From the NCBI GenBank assembly GCA_029262955.1, contig JAJCYL010000350.1:1-12926 (forward strand): 12,926 nucleotides of DNA. The letters run 5' to 3'. Position numbers and translations under genes: made by a program. This stretch comes from Cytophagales bacterium (GTDB taxonomy: Bacteria; Bacteroidota; Bacteroidia; Cytophagales; Cyclobacteriaceae). The notes under the pieces are model-generated. The model saw only the letters and a list, made by a program, of their open reading frames with translations, was not told where the DNA came from and ran no database searches. How positions within the stretch are numbered: position 1 is the stretch's first letter; the number at the start of each line of letters is the position of its first letter. Below are positions 1 to 6,345 of the stretch, piece by piece.

Positions 1-776
1 AATATCTCTTTACAAATTTGATAGTTAAGGTCACCAACTCTATGAACCGCGGCACCATCAACAAAATTGTCAATTTTGTCGAGTGTAGTATTCTCACCGT
101 TTTTGATAGAAGTGTACATAGCAGGAGCTCCCTTTGGTTCAACCCCGATCACTTTGGTTTGAGGGCTTAAGGTTGAAAACACCGTTCCAACTCCAGCGGA
201 AAGTCCACCGCCACCAACAGGAAGAACCAGGTAATCTATGGGTTTTTCACACTGGGAGATTATTTCCAGTCCTATGGTTCCCAGACCTTCAATCACCTTT
301 GGGTCTTCGAAAGGATGGATGAAGGCTTTATTGGTTTTTTCGCAAACTTTTAATGCCTCACAATAAGCATCGTCAAAAGTGTCACCCACTAGAACGACTT
401 CCGCGAATGATTTTCCGAAAGATCGAACCTTGTTCACTTTTTGAGCTGTAGTCGTACTGGGCATAAAGATCTGACCATGAATACCCAGAAGACTACAAGA
501 TAGTGCAACCCCCTGGGCGTGATTACCAGCACTCGCAGCGACAATCCCATTGGCTTTTTCCTCATCTGAAAGCGAATTGACCTTATTGTATGCTCCCCGG
601 ATTTTGTAGGAGCGAACGGTTTGAAGGTCTTCTCTTTTTAAATAGATATTTGCTCCAAACTTCTCGGAAAGACCTGCATTGAATTGCAACGGTGTCTGCT
701 CAACAACACCTTTTAAGACCTGCTGTGCAGTTATTACATTCTCCAGAGAAATGGCCTGTTTTAAATCTGTTTGCAT
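1..776 (-). CDS. ilvA: Threonine ammonia-lyase (threonine deaminase), partial, 3' end outside window
   Basis: PLP enzyme converting L-threonine to 2-oxobutanoate and ammonia, the committed step of isoleucine synthesis. I translated the minus strand from 776: 258 codons are present, so the C-terminal part (including any regulatory ACT domain) lies beyond the left edge. Visible motifs are the PLP-lysine segment SYKIRGAYN (Lys58), SAGNHAQG (82-89, substrate/cofactor loop) and the glycine-rich PLP-phosphate loop GGGGLS (188-193). These fit the fold-type II threonine/serine dehydratase family, and the position at the end of an ilv operon favours the biosynthetic enzyme. The start at 776 is preceded by an A-rich stretch typical of Bacteroidota. 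An in-frame ATG at 815 would add 13 residues but sits inside a repeat element, so it is less likely. It is last in the operon as far as the window shows. Confidence 0.93.
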   Translation of the reverse strand, partial: MQTDLKQAISLENVITAQQVLKGVVEQTPLQFNAGLSEKFGANIYLKREDLQTVRSYKIRGAYNKVNSLSDEEKANGIVAASAGNHAQGVALSCSLLGIHGQIFMPSTTTAQKVNKVRSFGKSFAEVVLVGDTFDDAYCEALKVCEKTNKAFIHPFEDPKVIEGLGTIGLEIISQCEKPIDYLVLPVGGGGLSAGVGTVFSTLSPQTKVIGVEPKGAPAMYTSIKNGENTTLDKIDNFVDGAAVHRVGDLNYQICKEI

Positions 777-809
777 TTGTTTGTCATCATTTGAGACGCA
801 TGTAATAAA

Positions 810-911
810 CGTCATTCCACGGCCAGCCTTGCCGGTAGGCAGGCTTGTCCGGAGAATCTCAGGGAAAGTTGGCAGTGTCCATGAAGATTCCCGCCCTTTG
901 CGGGAATGACG
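810..911. repeat. Compound palindromic intergenic repeat (REP/MITE-like) between ilvC and ilvA
   Basis: A ~102-bp element is bounded by a perfect 9-bp inverted repeat, CGTCATTCC (810-818) and GGAATGACG (903-911). Inside are two smaller hairpins. The first is GCCTTGCC (826-833) with GGCAGGC (838-844), one bulged T and loop GGTA. The second is ATTCCCGC (887-894) with GCGGGAAT (900-907) and a 5-nt loop. The GTCATTCC...GGAATGAC ends with GC-rich palindromes resemble dispersed REP-like repeats seen in many bacterial genomes. Local GC is clearly higher than the flanks. As RNA it would fold strongly between two genes of the operon, which could affect ilvA expression or message stability (inference). 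No other copy is seen in this window. Confidence 0.7.
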
Positions 912-925
912 CTCTCCTTTCAGCT

Positions 926-1993
926 CTAATCCTGAAGCGATTCTACTTCAGCATTTTCAGGTCGAAGCTTTCTTACAGCCTTACCAGCTTGCCACATCTC
1001 AGAGTTTTTCAATTCGTCCAACTCCTGGTTCAAGCCACTTCTGTAGTCAGCCTTCCTGTTTGCTTCAATGGTAATTTTCGCTTCGTTTCCGGATGAAACG
1101 CTGTCATAAAGATCCTCAAATACTGGAGCAACGGCGTCACGGAATTTCTTCCACCAATCCAGTGCTCCTCTTTGAGCAGTTGTTGAACAATTTGCATACA
1201 TCCAGTCCATGCCATTTTCAGCTACCAAAGGATAGAGTGATTGAGTAGCTTCTTCCACTGTTTCATTAAACGCCTCTGATGGTGAATGGCCTCTTTTTCT
1301 TAAGAGATCATACTGAGCAGCAAACAATCCCTGAATGGCGCCCATCAAACTCCCTCTCTCACCGGTCAGATCACTGAATACTTCCTTTTTAAAATCAGTT
1401 TCAAATAAGTAACCCGATCCAACACCAATACCCAGACTGATTACTCTTTCCCACGCTCTTCCGGTAGCATCCTGGAAGATGGCATAGCTTGAGTTCAAAC
1501 CGGAACCAGCCAGGAATAATCTCCTTAGACTTGTTCCTGATCCTTTTGGAGCCACAAGGATCACATCCACATCGTCTGGTGGAATAATACCAGTTTGCTC
1601 CTTGTAAGTAACTCCAAAACCATGTGAGAAATACAAAGCGTCTCCCGCCGAAAGGTTTTCTTTCACAGTGGGCCAAACCGCAATCTGACCGGCATCTGAT
1701 AGTAAATACTGGATAATTGTGCCCTTTTGACAAGCTTCCGCAATATCAAAAAGGTCAACTCCTTCCACCCAACCGTCTGCAACAGCCTTATCCCAGGTCT
1801 TGCTATCTTTTCTTTGACCTACAATCACATTAAACCCATTGTCCTTCAGGTTTAGTGCCTGTCCTGGTCCCTGAACACCATAGCCAATGATTGCAATTGT
1901 TTCATCTTTTAATGTTTCTCGAGCTTTGTCCAAAGGAAATTCATCCCTGGTTACAACGTTTTCTTCAACGCCTCCAAAATTGATCTTTGCCAT
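926..1993 (-). CDS. ilvC: Ketol-acid reductoisomerase (acetohydroxy acid isomeroreductase)
   Basis: Mg2+-dependent, NAD(P)H-using enzyme. It isomerises and reduces 2-acetolactate to 2,3-dihydroxyisovalerate, and 2-aceto-2-hydroxybutyrate to the isoleucine counterpart. It is 355 aa, close to class I length. The N-terminal Rossmann domain has GYGVQG (37-42) and a cofactor loop GQRKDSKTW (59-67). YFSHGFG (121-127) carries the conserved catalytic-region His124. In the helical domain, DLTGERG (208-214) supplies the metal ligands Asp208 and Glu212. The C-terminal half (GHSPSEAFNETVEEATQSL, then CSTTAQRGALDW, ending near VRKLRPEN) resembles fungal mitochondrial Ilv5 more than the short bacterial class I form, from memory. 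It lies 36 nt after ilvN with an A-rich leader before ATG. A 149-nt gap containing a repeat separates it from ilvA. Confidence 0.96.
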   Translation of the reverse strand: MAKINFGGVEENVVTRDEFPLDKARETLKDETIAIIGYGVQGPGQALNLKDNGFNVIVGQRKDSKTWDKAVADGWVEGVDLFDIAEACQKGTIIQYLLSDAGQIAVWPTVKENLSAGDALYFSHGFGVTYKEQTGIIPPDDVDVILVAPKGSGTSLRRLFLAGSGLNSSYAIFQDATGRAWERVISLGIGVGSGYLFETDFKKEVFSDLTGERGSLMGAIQGLFAAQYDLLRKRGHSPSEAFNETVEEATQSLYPLVAENGMDWMYANCSTTAQRGALDWWKKFRDAVAPVFEDLYDSVSSGNEAKITIEANRKADYRSGLNQELDELKNSEMWQAGKAVRKLRPENAEVESLQD

Positions 1994-2029
1994 TTTTACT
2001 ATTTGTTAAATGTGTTAATTCAAATTAAG

Positions 2030-2596
2030 TTATCCACTAATGGGTAACTCCAGATTGTTAGCCGGTGATGTTTCTAATTGTTCTATAAGGGTTGATGTTT
2101 TTCTTTTAGACATAGAAATGGCCACTCTACCAGATCTCACAAACTCCAAAACTCCGTAGGGTTCGAGCTTGTTGAACATCTCCTGTGTTTCCTCTTTATG
2201 TCCTGTTTTCTCTATGACGATATAGTCTTCTTCAATTACTAATATTCTGGCTCCATTCGTTCTGACTAAAGTTTCCATTTTGTTGCCCTTGAGGAACACC
2301 TTAGTAGGTACCTTGTAGAGGGCGATCTCCTGATAATGGATTTGATCTTCCTCGTATACAAATGCATCTAGCACATCAACCAACTTTCTAATTTGCTTGA
2401 CTATTTTTTCAGCCATTTCACTGGTAGTTTGAGTCACGATGGTAAAGCGACTAACTCCTTGAACTTCCGTCAATGAAACATTTAGACTGTCAATATTGAT
2501 CTTCCTTCTCGTAAAGATGATTGTCAGATGATTTAATAATCCAGCCTTGTCTTCGGTGAGAACGGATAGAGTATATGCTTTTATAGGATTTGTCAT
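2030..2596 (-). CDS. ilvN: Acetolactate synthase small (regulatory) subunit
   Basis: Regulatory subunit of acetohydroxy acid synthase. It stimulates the large subunit and in characterised relatives gives feedback inhibition by valine. It is 188 aa, slightly longer than the ~160-175 aa usual in bacteria. The N-terminal ACT domain spans about residues 8-80, with TLSVLTEDKAGLLNHLTIIF followed by NIDSLNVSLTE and SRFTIVT, the usual ACT pattern at the effector-binding interface. The C-terminal ALS small-subunit domain follows at about 90-170. The start ATG is 31 nt downstream of the ilvB stop, so the two AHAS subunits are translated from adjacent positions of one message. The extra length is a C-terminal tail ending LELPISG. 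Some annotators would use the symbol ilvH for the same family. Confidence 0.94.
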   Translation of the reverse strand: MTNPIKAYTLSVLTEDKAGLLNHLTIIFTRRKINIDSLNVSLTEVQGVSRFTIVTQTTSEMAEKIVKQIRKLVDVLDAFVYEEDQIHYQEIALYKVPTKVFLKGNKMETLVRTNGARILVIEEDYIVIEKTGHKEETQEMFNKLEPYGVLEFVRSGRVAISMSKRKTSTLIEQLETSPANNLELPISG

Positions 2597-2627
2597 GGTA
2601 TGATTTAATTATTCCTCGCGTATCTAT

Positions 2628-4361
2628 TTACTCTAATCTGATGTCTGCAACTGAGGCACCCGATGGCACCATAGGAAAAACATTCTCTTCTTTTTCAACC
2701 ACAACTTCCAATAGATATGGCCCCTGATGTTTCAGAAGATCTTCAATGGACTTATCGAGGTTCTCTCTTTCCTCCACCTTATGATTTTCAATTCCATAAC
2801 CCTGTGCAATTAATCCAAAATTTGGGTTTGACATCTCGGTGAACGAGTATCGTTTTTCAAAGAAGAGTTGTTGCCATTGACGTACCATACCTAAGAAGCT
2901 GTTATTAAGAATGATGATTTTGACATTGATGCCATATTGAGCAATGGTTCCCAATTCTTGAAGAGTCATTTGAAACCCTCCATCTCCGATTATGGCAATC
3001 ACTTCTCTCTCAGGTTGAGCAAGTTTTGCCCCCATTGCGGCTGGCAGGGCAAAACCCATTGTTCCCAAACCGCCCGAGGTGACATTGCTGTCAGTTTGCA
3101 GGTATTTGTAATATCGGGAAGTGACCATTTGATGCTGACCTACATCAGATACTATAATGGCCTTACCTTTTGTTTTCTCACTCAATGAGTTAACCACTTC
3201 CGCCATTCTAATTGATTCGGAATTGGGATTCATTTCATGTTGAATGACTTTTTTGTACTCCTCTTTATCACATTCATGGAATTCGGCCAACCATTCCGGG
3301 TATGAATTTCTTTTGACTTTATCAGTAAGGGCAATCAAGGCTGCCTTGGCATCACAATTTATAGCGACGGCAGTTTTGACATTCTTGTCAATCTCCGAAG
3401 GGTCGATCTCTATATGAATAACCTTAGCTTGCTTTGCATATGATTCCAGATTTCCAGTAACCCGATCATCAAACCTCATACCAATTGCAATAAGTACATC
3501 ACATTGATTGGTCTTGACATTTGGGCCATAATTGCCGTGCATACCCAAATAACCGACATATAGAGGATGGTCATCTGGCATTGCTGACAGACCCAACAGG
3601 GTTGAAGCAAAGGGAATACCTGATTTCTCTACAAATTGTGTAAGTTGTTTTTGGGCCTGGCTGATAAGAATACCGTGACCTATTAGAAGGTATGGTTTCT
3701 TAGCATTATTAATCAATTCAATTGCTTCGTCTACTTTATCCATACTTAAAGATGGATAGGGCTGATAGCTGCGAATACGTTCGCACTTCTTATATTCAAA
3801 TTCAAATTCTCCAAATTGGGCGTCCTTGGTGATATCGATAAGAACGGGACCTGGTCGACCTGAATTAGCTATGTAAAATGCTCTGGAGATGGCCTCAGGA
3901 ATTTCCTCCGGTTTTGTTACCTGGTAATTCCACTTGGTAACTGGCATTGAGATTCCAACGACATCAGTTTCCTGGAAGGCATCTGTTCCTAATAAAGAGG
4001 AGGGCACCTGACCGGTGATGCAAACAAGGGGCGTGGAATCTATTTGTGCATCAGCAATGCCGGTAATTAGGTTGGTCGCACCAGGACCAGAGGTAGCAAA
4101 GCATACACCTGTTTTTCTGCTTACCCGGGAATAGCCCTGGGCCGCATGGGCAGCGCCCTGCTCATGGCGAACTAGAATATGCTTGATCTGATCCTCATAA
4201 TGATAGAGTGCATCATATATAGGCATGATTGCACCACCGGGATAACCAAAGATTGTATCCACTCCTTCAGCAATGAGAGATTGAATCACCGCCTCAGAGC
4301 CGGTTAGGGTTTTACTTTTTTTTGATTCGACTGAATCTAATGTCAACGTCGATGTGTTCAT
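2628..4361 (-). CDS. ilvB: Acetolactate synthase large (catalytic) subunit
   Basis: Thiamine-diphosphate enzyme condensing pyruvate with a second pyruvate (valine/leucine branch) or with 2-oxobutanoate (isoleucine branch). It is 577 aa, normal for the family. The N-terminal PYR domain contains FGYPGGAIMPIYDAL (38-52) and the catalytic glutamate in RHEQGAAHAAQGYSR (Glu67). The central domain contains the FAD-associated region. The C-terminal PP domain carries the ThDP-Mg motif starting GDGGFQMTLQEL and continuing to the conserved Asn in ILNNSFLGMVRQWQ. The QW pair there is characteristic of AHAS rather than pyruvate oxidase or glyoxylate carboligase. The first ~18 residues are a Ser/Thr/Lys-rich extension of no obvious function. 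Its ATG is 1 nt after the ilvD TAA, suggesting translational coupling. ilvN follows as its regulatory partner. Confidence 0.96.
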   Translation of the reverse strand: MNTSTLTLDSVESKKSKTLTGSEAVIQSLIAEGVDTIFGYPGGAIMPIYDALYHYEDQIKHILVRHEQGAAHAAQGYSRVSRKTGVCFATSGPGATNLITGIADAQIDSTPLVCITGQVPSSLLGTDAFQETDVVGISMPVTKWNYQVTKPEEIPEAISRAFYIANSGRPGPVLIDITKDAQFGEFEFEYKKCERIRSYQPYPSLSMDKVDEAIELINNAKKPYLLIGHGILISQAQKQLTQFVEKSGIPFASTLLGLSAMPDDHPLYVGYLGMHGNYGPNVKTNQCDVLIAIGMRFDDRVTGNLESYAKQAKVIHIEIDPSEIDKNVKTAVAINCDAKAALIALTDKVKRNSYPEWLAEFHECDKEEYKKVIQHEMNPNSESIRMAEVVNSLSEKTKGKAIIVSDVGQHQMVTSRYYKYLQTDSNVTSGGLGTMGFALPAAMGAKLAQPEREVIAIIGDGGFQMTLQELGTIAQYGINVKIIILNNSFLGMVRQWQQLFFEKRYSFTEMSNPNFGLIAQGYGIENHKVEERENLDKSIEDLLKHQGPYLLEVVVEKEENVFPMVPSGASVADIRLE

Positions 4362-4362
4362 A

Positions 4363-6036
4363 TTATTCGTCGGTTACACAGCCTTCTGAAGCTGTAGAGA
4401 CTAGTTTACTGTATTTAAACAGGTATCCATTTGTTACTTTTGATTGAGGTTGTTTCCAACTCTTCCTTCTTTCAGAGATTTCCTCTTCAGAAAGATTGGC
4501 CTCTATCGTATCGTTTACTGCATCGATGGTTATTTCGTCACCATCTTTTAGTAAACCTATTAATCCTCCGTCTATTGCTTCCGGAGTTATGTGGCCCACA
4601 ACAAATCCGTGGGTTCCACCCGAAAACCTACCATCAGTAATTAAGGCTACAGATTTACCGAGGCCTTTACCCATTATGGCGGAAGTTGGCTTTAGCATTT
4701 CCGGCATTCCCGGGCCACCCTTTGGGCCAATGTTTCTAATCACCACCACATCTCCGGCTTTTACCTTACCAGATAAGATCCCGTCATTTGTGGAGAATTC
4801 ATCCTCAAATACCCGTGCTGATCCTGTAAATTTTTCACCTTCCTTTCCAGTGATTTTGGCAACTGCACCTCCAGGAGCAAGGTTACCATAGAGCACTCTT
4901 AGATGACCAGTTTTCTTAATCGGCTCATCAATGGAAGTGATCACTTTTTGACCCTCTTTTAGCGGGCCTGCCTCTTCAAGATTTTCAGCGATTGTTTTTC
5001 CAGTTACCGTTAGGCAATCAGGGTGCAGATAGCCTTCCTTAAGTAATAACTTCATTACCGCAGGCACACCACCTACGTTATGTAGATCCTCCATTACATA
5101 CTTGCCACTCGGCTTAAGATCAGCAATGAATGGTGTTTTATTGGAGATTGCCTTAAAATCATCAATGTTTAAAGGAACATTGGCCGCTTTTGCCATAGCA
5201 ATTAAATGGAGCACTGCATTTGTTGACCCACCAAGAGCTACTACAACTGTGATTGCATTTTCGAATGACTTTCTGGTAAGAATATCTGACGGCTTGATAT
5301 CTTTTTCCAGGAGTTTATAGAGAAAACTCCCAATATTTTTACACTCCTCTTGCTTATCAGGACCCACAGCCGGGTTTGAAGAGCTATAGGGTAGGCTCAT
5401 ACCAAGTGCTTCAATGGCGGATGACATGGTATTGGCAGTATACATTCCTCCGCAGGCTCCAGCTCCGGGGCAGGCATTCTTAATAACCCCTTTAAAATCT
5501 TCATCACTTAATTGGTTAGCATACTTTTGACCGAGCGCTTCAAATGCTGAAACAATGTTAAGGTCTTCCCCCTTGTAGCAGCCGGGAGCAATTGTTCCTC
5601 CATAGACCAATATTGAAGGTCGATTTAATCGAGCCATTGCAATCATGGCACCGGGCATATTTTTATCACAACCCACTACAGTCACCAGCCCATCATAGAA
5701 TTGAGCTTGAACAACAGACTCAATGGAATCAGCAATGATCTCCCTGGAGGGTAGGCTATAACTCATACCGGTCGTCCCCATTGAAATGCCATCACTTACC
5801 CCGATGGTGTTGAAGATTAGACCAACCATGTCATTTTGGTTGACATTGCCTTTAATCTCTGCCGCTAACCCATTCAGGTGCATGTTACAGGGATTGCCGT
5901 CATAGCCCGTACTGGCGATGCCAATTTGAGGCTTAGACATGTCTTCCTCAGTCATGCCAATGGCATAGAGCATTGCCTGCGATCCTGGTTGGGTCTCGTC
6001 CTGGGTAAGTGTTTTGCTGTATTTATTTAATTCCAT
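4363..6036 (-). CDS. ilvD: Dihydroxy-acid dehydratase
   Basis: Fe-S enzyme dehydrating 2,3-dihydroxyisovalerate and 2,3-dihydroxy-3-methylvalerate to the 2-oxo acids that precede valine/leucine and isoleucine. It is 557 aa, in the range of the shorter bacterial form. Three cysteines occur in the arrangement expected for the cluster: GNPCNMHL (Cys50), GCDKNMPG (Cys123, with Lys125 as the carbamylation candidate) and PGAGACGGMYTANT (Cys195). The C-terminal half carries GRFSGGTHGFVVGH, the conserved loop with the proposed catalytic serine. It is first in the operon and is preceded by the leader peptide and attenuator described separately. The terminator U-tract ends 15 nt before this ATG, so termination there would block the whole operon. 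ilvB follows after 1 nt. Confidence 0.96.
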   Translation of the reverse strand: MELNKYSKTLTQDETQPGSQAMLYAIGMTEEDMSKPQIGIASTGYDGNPCNMHLNGLAAEIKGNVNQNDMVGLIFNTIGVSDGISMGTTGMSYSLPSREIIADSIESVVQAQFYDGLVTVVGCDKNMPGAMIAMARLNRPSILVYGGTIAPGCYKGEDLNIVSAFEALGQKYANQLSDEDFKGVIKNACPGAGACGGMYTANTMSSAIEALGMSLPYSSSNPAVGPDKQEECKNIGSFLYKLLEKDIKPSDILTRKSFENAITVVVALGGSTNAVLHLIAMAKAANVPLNIDDFKAISNKTPFIADLKPSGKYVMEDLHNVGGVPAVMKLLLKEGYLHPDCLTVTGKTIAENLEEAGPLKEGQKVITSIDEPIKKTGHLRVLYGNLAPGGAVAKITGKEGEKFTGSARVFEDEFSTNDGILSGKVKAGDVVVIRNIGPKGGPGMPEMLKPTSAIMGKGLGKSVALITDGRFSGGTHGFVVGHITPEAIDGGLIGLLKDGDEITIDAVNDTIEANLSEEEISERRKSWKQPQSKVTNGYLFKYSKLVSTASEGCVTDE

Positions 6037-6051
6037 TAACCGCTAAACATT

Positions 6052-6082
6052 AAAAAAGCCATTCCCTTAGTGAGAATGGCTT
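6052..6082 (-). terminator. Intrinsic terminator of the ilv attenuator (arms 3:4)
   Basis: Read on the minus strand, the left arm AAGCCATTCTC (6082-6072) pairs with the right arm GGGAATGGCTT (6066-6056) across a 5-nt loop ACTAA. This gives 11 bp with a single T-G wobble. The right arm runs directly into a T-tract (six T in a row, 6057-6052), the signature of a Rho-independent terminator. It lies between the leader peptide and ilvD rather than after a gene, so it would act as a conditional terminator. Its left arm is shared with the competing antiterminator. Confidence 0.88.
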
Positions 6083-6117
6083 GAGTTTATATCTTTAGTT
6101 CGTCTATACCATTCTCA
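6071..6117 (-). promoter_or_regulatory. Antiterminator of the ilv attenuator (arms 2:3)
   Basis: On the minus strand TGAGAATGG (6117-6109) is perfectly complementary over 9 nt to CCATTCTCA (6079-6071), with a 29-nt loop. The second segment is also part of the terminator left arm, so the two folds exclude each other. The first segment begins at the TGA stop of the leader peptide, so a ribosome reaching the stop would cover it and allow the terminator. A ribosome stalled on the Ile/Val codons would leave it free. A weaker protector pairing also exists, inside and just after the leader ORF. It combines TCGTCT (6152-6147) with AGACGA (6105-6100), and GTCATT (6135-6130) with AATGGT (6113-6108), including wobbles. 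Confidence 0.82.
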
Positions 6118-6177
6118 TCTGTGTTCCCTAATGACCACAATAATTGAGACGATATTGACGATTATATTTTGCAACAT
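6115..6177 (-). CDS. ilv operon leader peptide, Ile/Val-rich (attenuation)
   Basis: A 20-codon ORF between the promoter and the terminator hairpin translates to MLQNIIVNIVSIIVVIREHR. Codons 5-16 contain six Ile and four Val, interrupted only by one Asn and one Ser. The peptide is thus a sensor for charged tRNA-Ile and tRNA-Val, the two amino acids whose synthesis is encoded downstream. The Ile codons are ATA, ATC and ATT and the Val codons are GTC and GTG, so several isoacceptors may be read. The ATG is preceded by AAGAAA, a typical A-rich Bacteroidota start context. The TGA overlaps the first three bases of the antiterminator arm. The last Ile codon ends 12 nt before that arm, so a ribosome stalled there should leave most of it free. 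It is analogous in logic to enterobacterial ilvL. No gene symbol is assigned because homology was not tested. Confidence 0.85.
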   Translation of the reverse strand: MLQNIIVNIVSIIVVIREHR

Positions 6178-6193
6178 TTTCTTATTACTTATG

Positions 6194-6224
6194 CAAACCT
6201 ATACTATAATATTCTATGAATCAA
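6194..6224 (-). promoter_or_regulatory. Promoter of the ilv leader-ilvDBNCA operon (Bacteroidota sigma consensus)
   Basis: On the minus strand TTG (6224-6222) is followed after 20 nt by TAGGTTTG (6201-6194). This is an exact match to the Bacteroidota -7 consensus TAnnTTTG, with the -33 element at a normal distance. Transcription would begin a few bases downstream, roughly 6185-6190. That leaves only about 8-13 nt of 5' UTR before the leader peptide ATG at 6177. Confidence 0.72.
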
Positions 6225-6243
6225 TGAAATTTGAGTAAGAAAA

Positions 6244-6274
6244 TTTGCTCTGGAGACCAATACGGCGACATTTG
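6244..6274 (+). promoter_or_regulatory. Possible promoter for the TPR lipoprotein gene
   Basis: TTTG (6244-6247) is followed after 19 nt by GACATTTG (6267-6274), one mismatch from TAnnTTTG. It would give a 5' UTR of about 65 nt before the ATG at 6346. It is weaker than the divergent ilv promoter, and no other better match is visible in this 168-nt divergent intergenic region. Confidence 0.3.
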
Positions 6275-6345
6275 AGGAGTTTTTCGCTAATTTTCAATAT
6301 TCATTAACAGTTTGAATATCAAGGACTTAAAATTAATAGCACAAC

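Noticed and set aside
679..909. Plus-strand ORF of 76 codons across the 5' end of ilvA and the repeat.
   Set aside because: It is antisense to ilvA and composed of repeat sequence; no protein-like features or neighbours support it.
1401..1733. 110-codon minus-strand ORF inside ilvC in another frame.
   Set aside because: It is a shadow of ilvC, whose frame is fully supported by KARI motifs.
4496..4891. 131-codon plus-strand ORF opposite ilvD.
   Set aside because: Low-complexity Pro/Ser-rich translation is typical of the antisense of a Gly-rich gene; the ilvD frame is certain.
6036..6050. A four-codon ORF (MFSG) after the attenuator terminator whose TAA overlaps the ilvD ATG as TAATG.
   Set aside because: It is too short to judge. 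It has the geometry of a translational-coupling ORF, but A/T-rich sequence produces such overlaps often.
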